Positions 34,999-42,393 of a DNA stretch of 64,000 bases are shown here, one piece after another. Origin of the DNA: Streptomyces sp. R28 (GTDB taxonomy: Bacteria > Actinomycetota > Actinomycetes > Streptomycetales > Streptomycetaceae); contig NZ_CP163439.1 in the NCBI RefSeq assembly GCF_041052385.1, forward strand, positions 7,801,001 to 7,865,000. The letters run 5' to 3'. The position numbers and the translations under genes are program-made. Below the pieces are notes generated by a model that ran no database searches, had not been told where the DNA came from, and saw nothing but the letters and a program-made list of their open reading frames with translations. How positions within the stretch are numbered: the stretch's first letter is position 1; the number at the start of each line of letters is the position of its first letter.

Positions 34999-36339
34999 TC
35001 AGGGACGTGTGCCGCGCCGTTCCTCCGTCAGCTTCTCCAGCGTCGGGACCAGGGCGTTGGGGGTGGGCGCGTCGAGCATTTCCTGGCGCAGTCGGGCGGC
35101 CGATGTCCGGTAGGACGGCTCCGACAGGAGCCGGGCGAGTCCCGTGCGCAGAGTCTGCGCGGTCACCTCGGAGGCATGCAGATACGCGCCACCGCCCTGC
35201 GCGTCGAGCAGCGTGGCCTTCGTCCACAGGTCGGAGAAGCGGACCGGGAGCAGGAACTGGGGGACGCCGTGCAGCAGCGCCGCCGACCAGCCGCCGAATC
35301 CTCCGTGGTGGACGATCGCGGAACAACTCGGCAGCAGTGTGTGCAGCGGCACGAAGTCGACGACCCTGGTGTTGTCCGGCACCCGCAGCACGGCCTCCGT
35401 CTCGCGCGCGGGGAGCGCGGCGACGAACTCGATGTCGAGATCCGCCACGGCGTCCAGGACCTCCTGCACCGGCATGAACGAAGCACCGATGACCGCGGCC
35501 GACGAGTGTCCGGGCGTGAAGAACACCCGCGGCAGGCCGGAGGGCCGCCGTACCCAGTCCGGCTCCACCGACGGGCCGTTGTAGGGCACGTGGCGCACCG
35601 GGACGCGCTGGACGTGCGAGGGCAGCTGGACGCTCGCCGGATTCGGGTCGATCGTCCACTGACCGGTCGTCACCTCCTCGGCGAAGTCACCGCCATGACG
35701 CCCGAGGTGACCGGCCAGCCATGCGCCGAGCGGATCCGCACGCCGCTCCGGAGGCTGCTGTTCGCGCAGGTCGAGGAAGACCTCGCGCATCGTCGCGTAG
35801 ATGTCCACGGACCACAGCAGCCGGGCGTGGGCCGCGCCCACCAACCGGGCCGCCACCGGCGCGGCGTACGTCAGCGGCGACCAGATCACCAGATCCGGCC
35901 GCCAGGCACGGGCCAGCTCCACCAGTTCGTCGACCATGCCGTCGTTGTAGACCCGGTACAGGTGCTCGACGTTGGCCTGGTACTTGGTCAGCACGCTCTG
36001 CCACGTCTGCCGTTCCGCACTCGGTTCGGACCAGTCGGCGACCTCGTTCTCCAGCAGCGCGTGCAGCGTGCGGTACAGCTCCCGCGCCTGCGCCCGGTCG
36101 TCCCGCTTGCGGGCGTCGTAGATCCGCGCGACCAGGTCCTGGTGCGCGGCGAACCCCTCGTACAGCCGGTGGTCGGAGCCCACGGGCACCGCGGTGAGGC
36201 CGGTGCGGGTGATCGCGCCGGTCAGCGACGGACTGCTCGCCATCCGCACCTCGTGCCCCGCCGTGCTCATCGCCCACGCCAGTGGAACCATGCTGTACAT
36301 GTGCGATTTCTCGGAGACCGTGGCGAACAGCACGCGCAT
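34999..36339 (-). CDS. DesVII/TylM2-type amino-sugar glycosyltransferase
   Basis: A 446-aa GT-B enzyme. The N-terminus MRVLFATVSEKSHMYSMVPLAWAM and the block FVPLHTLLPSCSAIVHHGGFGGWSAALLHGVPQFLLP match the activator-dependent macrolide glycosyltransferases (DesVII, TylM2, EryCIII, AngMII) that transfer the first sugar, usually an amino sugar, to the C-5 hydroxyl. These normally need a cytochrome-P450-like helper (DesVIII type), and none is in the window. The ATG at 36339 has GAGAGGGAC upstream; the open frame beyond it lies in DNA of the prenyl synthase gene. It is the last gene of the leftward block, 68 bp after the terpene genes. Confidence 0.88.
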   Translation of the reverse strand: MRVLFATVSEKSHMYSMVPLAWAMSTAGHEVRMASSPSLTGAITRTGLTAVPVGSDHRLYEGFAAHQDLVARIYDARKRDDRAQARELYRTLHALLENEVADWSEPSAERQTWQSVLTKYQANVEHLYRVYNDGMVDELVELARAWRPDLVIWSPLTYAAPVAARLVGAAHARLLWSVDIYATMREVFLDLREQQPPERRADPLGAWLAGHLGRHGGDFAEEVTTGQWTIDPNPASVQLPSHVQRVPVRHVPYNGPSVEPDWVRRPSGLPRVFFTPGHSSAAVIGASFMPVQEVLDAVADLDIEFVAALPARETEAVLRVPDNTRVVDFVPLHTLLPSCSAIVHHGGFGGWSAALLHGVPQFLLPVRFSDLWTKATLLDAQGGGAYLHASEVTAQTLRTGLARLLSEPSYRTSAARLRQEMLDAPTPNALVPTLEKLTEERRGTRP

Positions 36340-36407
36340 CGGTGAAGTCCCTCTCTCGTGAGTTCGACCCGCGCCGGCGCCGGGGCGGCGCCCCGGCCGG
36401 CCGCAGG

Positions 36408-37451
36408 TCAGCTGCTGCGGTGCGTGACGAGGTCCACCAGCGACCGCAGGCCCTGTGCCGCCCGCGCGTCGAGGGCCACCTCGGCCAGTCGGTCCAGGGC
36501 CATGGACTGCTGACGGGCCGCTTCCCGCTCGGCCCACCTGCGTCCGCCGGCCTCCTCGACCAGCGCGGTCGCCCGCACCACATCGGCGGACCGCATCGGA
36601 CGCTCGTGGTGATACAGCTCGGCCAGCCGCCGGCCGGCCGGCGTGCCGCTGGACAGCGCCGCGACGACCGGCAGGGACTTCTTGCGCCGACGCAGGTCGG
36701 CCCCCACCGGCTTGCCGGTCGTCAGGCTGTCGCCCCAGATGCCCAGCAGATCGTCCACGAGCTGGAACGCCAGGCCCAGATGGTGACCGAAGCCCCGAAG
36801 GGCCTCCACCTGGGAGGCGGTGCCGTCGGCAGCCAGCGCGCCGAGCCCGCACGCGGCGGCGAACAGGGCCCCGGTCTTGCCCGCCGCCATGGCGAGGCAC
36901 TCCTCCAGCCCCACATCGGTCCGCTCCTCGAACGCGAGGTCGGACCCCTGGCCGGAGACCAGCTCCAGCAGCGCCCGGCACAGCTCATCGACAGCGGCCG
37001 CGCACCGTGCGGGAGGCGGGGCGGCGGCCAACTCCCGCATCGCCAGGACCCATAGTGCGTCCCCGGTCAGCACGGCCTGGGCGCTGCCGAACACGGTCCA
37101 GGTGGCCGGGCGGCCCCGCCGGGTGGCGTCCTGGTCCATGACGTCGTCGTGGAGCACCGAGAAGTTGTGCACCAGCTCCAGCGCGGCGGCCGCCGGCAGC
37201 GCCGCCTCGACGGAACCGCCGAGGGCCTCCGCCCCGCCCAGCGCCAGCGCGCCCCTCAGTCCTTTGCCCCACCCGGCGTCGGTGGGTCGGCCCTCGGCGT
37301 CGCACCATCCGAAGTGATACCGGGCGACCGTGCGGACCGGCTCGCCCAGCCGGTCGAGTGCCGCGCGGATCCGTGGCTCGGTGAGCTCACCGGCCTGGCG
37401 CAGTATCTGCCATGGGTCCGTCGTGTGCGTCGTGCCGGCAGCCGTGGTCAT
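36408..37451 (-). CDS. Polyprenyl diphosphate synthase (terpene precursor supply)
   Basis: A 347-aa trans-isoprenyl diphosphate synthase. The first Asp-rich motif DDVMD is at 102-106 and the second, DDLLGIWGD, at 233-241; both are complete, so the enzyme should be active. Phe97, five residues before the first motif, and the HNFSVLHDD context are like actinobacterial FPP/GGPP synthases partnered with terpene cyclases; chain length (C15 or C20) cannot be settled by eye. Its ATG overlaps the stop of the terpene cyclase gene (ATGA). It would make the substrate for the cyclase. Confidence 0.92.
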   Translation of the reverse strand: MTTAAGTTHTTDPWQILRQAGELTEPRIRAALDRLGEPVRTVARYHFGWCDAEGRPTDAGWGKGLRGALALGGAEALGGSVEAALPAAAALELVHNFSVLHDDVMDQDATRRGRPATWTVFGSAQAVLTGDALWVLAMRELAAAPPPARCAAAVDELCRALLELVSGQGSDLAFEERTDVGLEECLAMAAGKTGALFAAACGLGALAADGTASQVEALRGFGHHLGLAFQLVDDLLGIWGDSLTTGKPVGADLRRRKKSLPVVAALSSGTPAGRRLAELYHHERPMRSADVVRATALVEEAGGRRWAEREAARQQSMALDRLAEVALDARAAQGLRSLVDLVTHRSS

Positions 37452-38500
37452 CGCTCGGCCACCACCAGGTCCTGCTCCAGGTACGACGCGGGCTGCGGCA
37501 CGGACGCGCCCGGCTGCGCGCGGTACCGCTTCGTACGGCTCGACCAGTCCAGGTTGCCGCGGATCCAGGTGCGCATGCCGCGGACGTACGGGACGAGCAC
37601 GCCGGAGTGCTCCGGGTGCCGACGCAACAACCGCTCCTCGAGCGCCAGGAAGCGCCGGGTCTCGGCCGATGTGACCTCGCAGACATGGGACATGGCTCGC
37701 CGGCCGTCCAGCCCGCGGTGGTGCAGCACGACGTACACCAGGTTGTGCACCTCCCCGAGGGAACGTTCCTTCTCCAGTGAGTAGATGTCGTTGGTCCAGC
37801 ACACGACGTTGCAGGCCGCGTCCAGTGCCTCCTGGAACTCCTCGCTGTCGTACACACCCACCGGCACCTCGAGGCGCTCCACGACCTCGACGAGGTCCAT
37901 GCACACGTAGATCGCGCCGGTGTGACGCCGGTTCGCGATGTAGTCGTCCTCCTCGGGGACGACGCCTCGCACCCGGTTGCCCGCCTCCCAGACCGCCGCC
38001 GCGGTGAGGCATTCCTCCAGGTGCCGCACGAAGCGGTGCCGCCACGGTGCCGGCATCCCGGGCGCGGTGCGCCGCCACAGGTCCGCGAGCGAGGAGACCG
38101 CCGTCGGCAGATCCGTCCGGCGGGCAGCGGCAGCACCGTGGTCGGCGCTCTCCAGGACGGCGCGCATCCCGGCGACCACCCGTGCCGCGTGCTCGGTGTC
38201 GCGGCCGAAGTCACCGTCGTCGAGCTGGTCGTCGACCAGGAACAGCCAGGCGAACCAGTCCGCCATCAGCGCGATCCGGTCCTCGTCGGCCGTCGGGTAG
38301 ACCACCGACGCGAACCAGCCGAAGTCCGCGTGCTCGAACCGCCGCCTGGCCGATTCCCGCTGGATCAGTCCGACCGTGCCCACCCAGTGGCTCAGATGCC
38401 GACGGGCCTGCTCGGCGTGCGGGTTCACCCGGTGCGGGAAGGGACAGAAGAGCTCGGGTATGTCCGCCTGCGTGACGGCGTCGGGCGCTTCGCCGGTCAT
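37448..38500 (-). CDS. Class I terpene cyclase
   Basis: A 350-aa type I terpene synthase. All catalytic signatures are seen: DDQLDD at 90-95 (Mg-binding), the NSE triad Asn237, Ser241, Glu245 (NDIYSLEKE), the diphosphate-sensor Arg191 exactly 46 residues before it, and the Arg325-Tyr326 pair downstream. It converts a linear prenyl diphosphate into a cyclic hydrocarbon or alcohol. The skeleton cannot be predicted from these motifs; I do not recognise it as geosmin, pentalenene or 2-methylisoborneol synthase. Coupled by ATGA overlaps to the P450 before it and the prenyl synthase after it. Confidence 0.95.
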   Translation of the reverse strand: MTGEAPDAVTQADIPELFCPFPHRVNPHAEQARRHLSHWVGTVGLIQRESARRRFEHADFGWFASVVYPTADEDRIALMADWFAWLFLVDDQLDDGDFGRDTEHAARVVAGMRAVLESADHGAAAARRTDLPTAVSSLADLWRRTAPGMPAPWRHRFVRHLEECLTAAAVWEAGNRVRGVVPEEDDYIANRRHTGAIYVCMDLVEVVERLEVPVGVYDSEEFQEALDAACNVVCWTNDIYSLEKERSLGEVHNLVYVVLHHRGLDGRRAMSHVCEVTSAETRRFLALEERLLRRHPEHSGVLVPYVRGMRTWIRGNLDWSSRTKRYRAQPGASVPQPASYLEQDLVVAER

Positions 38501-39897
38501 CGGCGCTCCTCCAGTCGTAAGTGGATACCGCCCTTTGGGTGCAGCGTGATCAGCGCCTCGGGCACCACCTCGGTCGTGGCATGGGGCAGGGTCAGCCGGT
38601 ACCGGCGGGCCACCGTCGCCAGGACCAGGATCAGTTCGGTGAGCGCGAAGTGCTTGCCGATGCAGATCCGGTGCCCGGCCCCGAACGGCGTGTAGACGTG
38701 CTTGGGGCGGGCCGCGATCGCCTCGGGGGTGAACCGCTCGGGCACGAAGCGCTCTGGGTCCGGCCAGAAGTCCGGGTGCCGGTGCAGGAAGTAGCTGTTG
38801 ATCAGGAGGTTGGTGTGGGCCGGGATCCGGTATCCGCCGACGGTGTCCTCCTCACGCGCCCTGCGCATGAACTGGTAGGCCGGCGAGTAGATCCGCAGTG
38901 TCTCGTCGATCACCATCCGGGTGTACGGCAGCCGGGGCAGGTCCTCGAAGGACGGAACCGACCGGTCGCCCAGGGCGGCGTCGACCTCGGCGTGCAGCCG
39001 GGCCTCGACCTCCGGGTGCCGGGCGAGCAGATAGAACGCCCAGGACAGGGTGTTGGTCGTGGTCTCGTAGGCGCCGATGCAGATGTTCAGCACCTCGTGG
39101 TGCAGCTGCTCCAGCTCCATGCCCTCGCCGTCCTCCTCGTCCACCGAGTGGAGCAGCAGGGTCAGGAGGTCGGCGTCCTCACCCGTGGGCGCGTCGCCCG
39201 CCAGCCGCGCCCGGACGAAGGTGGACACGAAGGTGTCCATCTCGTCGATCGCCCGGTGCAGCTTCCGGTTGCGGCGCGTCGGGACGCTCAGCGGCGGGAA
39301 CGGGAAGCGGAAGAACGCGCCCAGGATGGCGTTGGCCGTCCCGAAAGCCCGCTCGAACGCCTGCGCCGTCGCACCGACCTCGGCGCTGAACAGCGAGCGG
39401 TTGACGATCCGCAGCGCGAGCTGGCCGATCTCGTCGGTGACGTCCAGGACCTCGGCGGTACGCCGCTCCCAGCCCTGGAGCATCCGCACGGTCTCGTCGG
39501 TCATGTTGCGCGCGAAGTTGGCGACCGTGCGCGGGGTGAAGTGCGGAGCCATCATGCGCCGCTGTCGGCGCCACAGGTCCATGTCGGCGTTGGCTATCAG
39601 TCCCTGCCGAAGCACCGGCCGGACCACCCGGAAGAGCACCGCGTCCTTGTCGTAGTTCTCGCCGTTCTCGACCAGGATGTGCCGGATGTGCTCCGGGTGG
39701 TTGACCAGCACGATGGGAATGCCCAGCGGCCGGAACCGGAGGATGTCGCCGTACCGGTCGAGACCGGCTCTCAGGAAGCCGAGTTGGTCCTTGCGGAAGG
39801 CCAGCACCCCGCCGATGCCGTCCCTGCGCCGGATCGTCGGGACTTCCCGGGTACCGGGCGGCCGGCCCACGGCGGGCGCGGTCGGGTGTGAGGACAT
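38497..39897 (-). CDS. Cytochrome P450 of the terpene module (second in order)
   Basis: A P450 of 466 aa. The I-helix CIGAYETTTNTLSWAFY, ExxR DETLRIYSPAYQFMRR, and heme loop FGAGHRICIGKHFALTE are intact. The form (long F-G region, FWPDPERFVPERFTPE) is that of bacterial P450s near CYP102/CYP4-like families that oxidise terpenes and fatty acids, not the macrolide CYP105/107 type. The ATG at 39897 has a strong site (GGGGAG); a GTG at 39966 would overlap the preceding stop (GTGA) and is the alternative. Stop overlaps the terpene cyclase start. Confidence 0.9.
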   Translation of the reverse strand: MSSHPTAPAVGRPPGTREVPTIRRRDGIGGVLAFRKDQLGFLRAGLDRYGDILRFRPLGIPIVLVNHPEHIRHILVENGENYDKDAVLFRVVRPVLRQGLIANADMDLWRRQRRMMAPHFTPRTVANFARNMTDETVRMLQGWERRTAEVLDVTDEIGQLALRIVNRSLFSAEVGATAQAFERAFGTANAILGAFFRFPFPPLSVPTRRNRKLHRAIDEMDTFVSTFVRARLAGDAPTGEDADLLTLLLHSVDEEDGEGMELEQLHHEVLNICIGAYETTTNTLSWAFYLLARHPEVEARLHAEVDAALGDRSVPSFEDLPRLPYTRMVIDETLRIYSPAYQFMRRAREEDTVGGYRIPAHTNLLINSYFLHRHPDFWPDPERFVPERFTPEAIAARPKHVYTPFGAGHRICIGKHFALTELILVLATVARRYRLTLPHATTEVVPEALITLHPKGGIHLRLEERR

Positions 39898-39962
39898 CGG
39901 CTCCCCGTTCGTCGATGTGGTCTGGGCTTTGGTCCGAGCGGTGCCGCCGCGGTCGCGGTCGG

Positions 39963-41330
39963 TCACCGGGGGGTGAGGTGCAGGTGTATCCCGCCCCGGG
40001 GATGCAGGGTCACGAGAGGAGAGAACCCGACCGGCGGCTGCCCCGCGGGCACCGTGACGGTGAAGGACTGCGCGAGCATCGCCGTGATGATGTGAATCTC
40101 GGTCAGCGCGAAGTACTTGCCGATGCAGTGGCGGGGCCCGCTGCCGAAAGGTTGGTACACATTGCGGGGCCGCTTCGCCGTGTTCTCGGGGGTGAAACGC
40201 TCCGGGTCGAAACGCTCCGGGTCGGGCCAGAACTCCGGATGGCGGTGGTAGGTGAGGAAGTTGAGATAGACGCTCGACCCCCGGGGGATGTGATATCCGC
40301 CGATCTCGTCGTCGCGCAGAGCCCGTCGCATCGTCTGCCAGGCGGGGGTGTGCAACCGCAGGGTCTCGTCGATGACCATACGGGTGTAGGGCAGTTCCGT
40401 CAGGGAATCGAAGGTCGGTGACTGCCCCTGCAGAACCTCGTCGACTTCCTGTTGTACGCGGCTCTGGATTTCCGGATGCCTGGCCAGCCGGTAGAACACC
40501 CAGGCGATCGAATGGCTGGATGTCTCGTAACCCGACACGATGGTGGAGAGAATCTCACCGAGCAGTTCCTGCTGGGTGAAGCCCGCACCGTCGTGGCCGT
40601 GCGTCGCGTTCAGCAGCGCGGCGAACAGGTCACGCCGCTCGTCCGTCTCGGTCCGCCGGTCCCGGATCAGCCGATCGACGAAGTCGTCCATCTCCCGGAT
40701 GAGCGCGCGCAGCCGAGGGCGCCGGTCCAGCGGCGGGAAGGGCATCCGGAAGAAGTTGCCGACGATCGTGTTCAGTTCGAGGAAGTTCCGCTCGAACGCT
40801 TTGACGTCCGCTGTGGACTCCACGCCGAAGAGCGAGCGCAGGACGATCTGCAGGGCGAGATCCCCGATGTCGCCGGAGACGTCCACGACCGCACCGGGTT
40901 CGCTCCGGTCCGCCCACCTGCGCAGCAGATCCCCGGTCAGCTCGGTCATGCCGGACGTGAAGTCGACGATGCTGCCCCGGTTGAAGGAAGGCTGCATCAT
41001 CCGGCGCCGTACACGCCAGGACTCTCCGCCCGGATTGGACACCAGCCCACCCCGGAACACGGTCTGTACCGCGCGGTAGAGGAAATTGTCCTTGTCGTAG
41101 TTGGCGTGATCGTCCACCAGTACATGCTGGAAATAATCAGGGTGGTTGATCAGGACCATGGGAATCCCGCCCAACCGCATGCGGACGATGTCCCCCTGGG
41201 CAGCGGCGTGCTGGATGAAACCCAATTGATTACGGCGTGCGGCCAGAATCCCCGACACATTGTCCCGGAGACCGAGTCTCGGTAATGAGGAATTCTTGCG
41301 GGCGCCCTTACCGCGTGTCAGTGCGGTCAT
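39963..41330 (-). CDS. Cytochrome P450 of the terpene module (first in order)
   Basis: A P450 of 455 aa. I-helix IVSGYETSSHSIAWVFY, ExxR DETLRLHTPAWQTMRR and heme loop FGSGPRHCIGKYFALTE are complete. It is a clear paralogue of the next P450, as shown by collinear blocks such as QLGF, NYDKD, FWPDPERF, and GGIHLHL, so one arose by duplication. First gene of the terpene operon; a copy of the shared motif GACCTGACATA-like (CACCTGACATA) lies 87-97 bp upstream. The ATG at 41330 follows GGGGGTATGGA. Likely oxidises the cyclase product stepwise with its partner. Confidence 0.9.
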   Translation of the reverse strand: MTALTRGKGARKNSSLPRLGLRDNVSGILAARRNQLGFIQHAAAQGDIVRMRLGGIPMVLINHPDYFQHVLVDDHANYDKDNFLYRAVQTVFRGGLVSNPGGESWRVRRRMMQPSFNRGSIVDFTSGMTELTGDLLRRWADRSEPGAVVDVSGDIGDLALQIVLRSLFGVESTADVKAFERNFLELNTIVGNFFRMPFPPLDRRPRLRALIREMDDFVDRLIRDRRTETDERRDLFAALLNATHGHDGAGFTQQELLGEILSTIVSGYETSSHSIAWVFYRLARHPEIQSRVQQEVDEVLQGQSPTFDSLTELPYTRMVIDETLRLHTPAWQTMRRALRDDEIGGYHIPRGSSVYLNFLTYHRHPEFWPDPERFDPERFTPENTAKRPRNVYQPFGSGPRHCIGKYFALTEIHIITAMLAQSFTVTVPAGQPPVGFSPLVTLHPRGGIHLHLTPR

Positions 41331-41414
41331 TCCATACCCCCGATACAGGATGCGGCGACCTGGTCTCCGACAGCCTGTCAGCCCGTTCTTTTCGATGTCG
41401 ATCAACGGCTGGGC

Positions 41415-41427
41415 GGTATGTCAGGTG
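41415..41427 (-). promoter_or_regulatory. Shared cluster motif CACCTGACATA upstream of the terpene operon
   Basis: On the minus strand CACCTGACATACCG begins 97 bp before the first terpene P450 start, in the gap after the resistance gene. The core ACCTGACATAC is identical over 11 bases to the site upstream of the mycF-like operon. Confidence 0.45.
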
Positions 41428-41449
41428 TATCGGGGCGCCCCCGGGGCGG

Positions 41450-42301
41450 TCACGCCGACGGCCGGTACGCGGTCAGCGTGACGGAGAGCGTGACGTCGCA
41501 GGGCTCCGGCAGCAGCGAGACGCGCTCCGCAAGCCGCATGCTGTCCTGATGCCAGGCGTTGGGACCCATCCCCACCAGCTGAGGCAGGGCCTTGTGGTCC
41601 AACGTCATGGTGCTGCGCAGCCGCTGCCTGGCCACCTCGGTGAAGTGTCCGGCGAACCGGTCGGCCAGCCGCTCGTCCTTCTGGTCGTCCACCCGCATCA
41701 GCCCGAGGGCGTCCACCAGCTCACGCAGGTGGCCGGGCTGGGGCGTCACCACCAGGAGAACCCCGTCCCGACGCAGGATCCGCCGCAGCTCGACCGGGTT
41801 GCGCGGCGCGAAGACGTTGAGGATCACTGACGCTGCCTCGTCGCCGAACGGCAGCCTGTCCCAGGCGTCGGCCACGACCGCGCTGATCCGGGGATGCGCC
41901 CGTGCGGCCCTGCGGGCGGCGAACTTGGAGATGTCGAGCAGGATGCCCTCACGGTCCGGGAACTCCGACACCACCCGAGCGTGGTAGTAACCCGTGCCGC
42001 CGCCGATGTCGACGACGCAGCCGGGGTCCCCGGACACCGTGGCCGGCGCCGTCTCGCGCGCCAGCGTGGCCAGTGCCTCCGCGATCGGGGCGTAGTGGCC
42101 GCAGGCCAGGAAGTCCGCGCGGTCCGCGACCATGTCGGCGGTGTCCGCGCTGAACTTGGCGGCGCCGCGCAACAGGTTCACATAGCCCTGCTTCGCCACG
42201 TCGAAGCTGTGCTTCTGGGAACAGAGCAGCGTGCTGTTGACCATCGTCATCGTGGCGGAGCAGTGAGGACACCGAAGGTATCGAATCGCATCGTTCCGCA
42301 T
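41450..42301 (-). CDS. tlrB: 23S rRNA (guanine-N1)-methyltransferase, macrolide self-resistance (TlrB/RlmA-II-like)
   Basis: A 283-aa SAM-dependent methyltransferase. The N-terminal zinc ribbon Cys11-x2-Cys14...Cys27-x3-His31 (LRCPHCSA, LCSQKHSF) followed by DVAKQGYVNLL, and the SAM loop VVDIGGGTGYYHARV, define the RlmA family. TlrB methylates N1 of G748 in the exit tunnel and protects against tylosin and mycinamicin. This is the producer self-resistance gene and supports a 16-membered glycosylated macrolide as product. It sits in the leftward block between the thioesterase-dehydratase gene and the terpene P450s. Confidence 0.93.
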   Translation of the reverse strand: MRNDAIRYLRCPHCSATMTMVNSTLLCSQKHSFDVAKQGYVNLLRGAAKFSADTADMVADRADFLACGHYAPIAEALATLARETAPATVSGDPGCVVDIGGGTGYYHARVVSEFPDREGILLDISKFAARRAARAHPRISAVVADAWDRLPFGDEAASVILNVFAPRNPVELRRILRRDGVLLVVTPQPGHLRELVDALGLMRVDDQKDERLADRFAGHFTEVARQRLRSTMTLDHKALPQLVGMGPNAWHQDSMRLAERVSLLPEPCDVTLSVTLTAYRPSA

Positions 42302-42393
42302 GGTGTCCCCCGGTGCCGCTGTTGTCGTAGCCGAAGCCAAGCCTAAGCAATGCGCACGCAGGTGCCGCTCAGGGGCCGTCCGTCGGACGCGGG

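Noticed and set aside
34999..36981. 660-aa version of the glycosyltransferase
   Set aside because: The N-terminal 214 residues are a shadow of the prenyl synthase gene; MRVLFATVSE is the family start.
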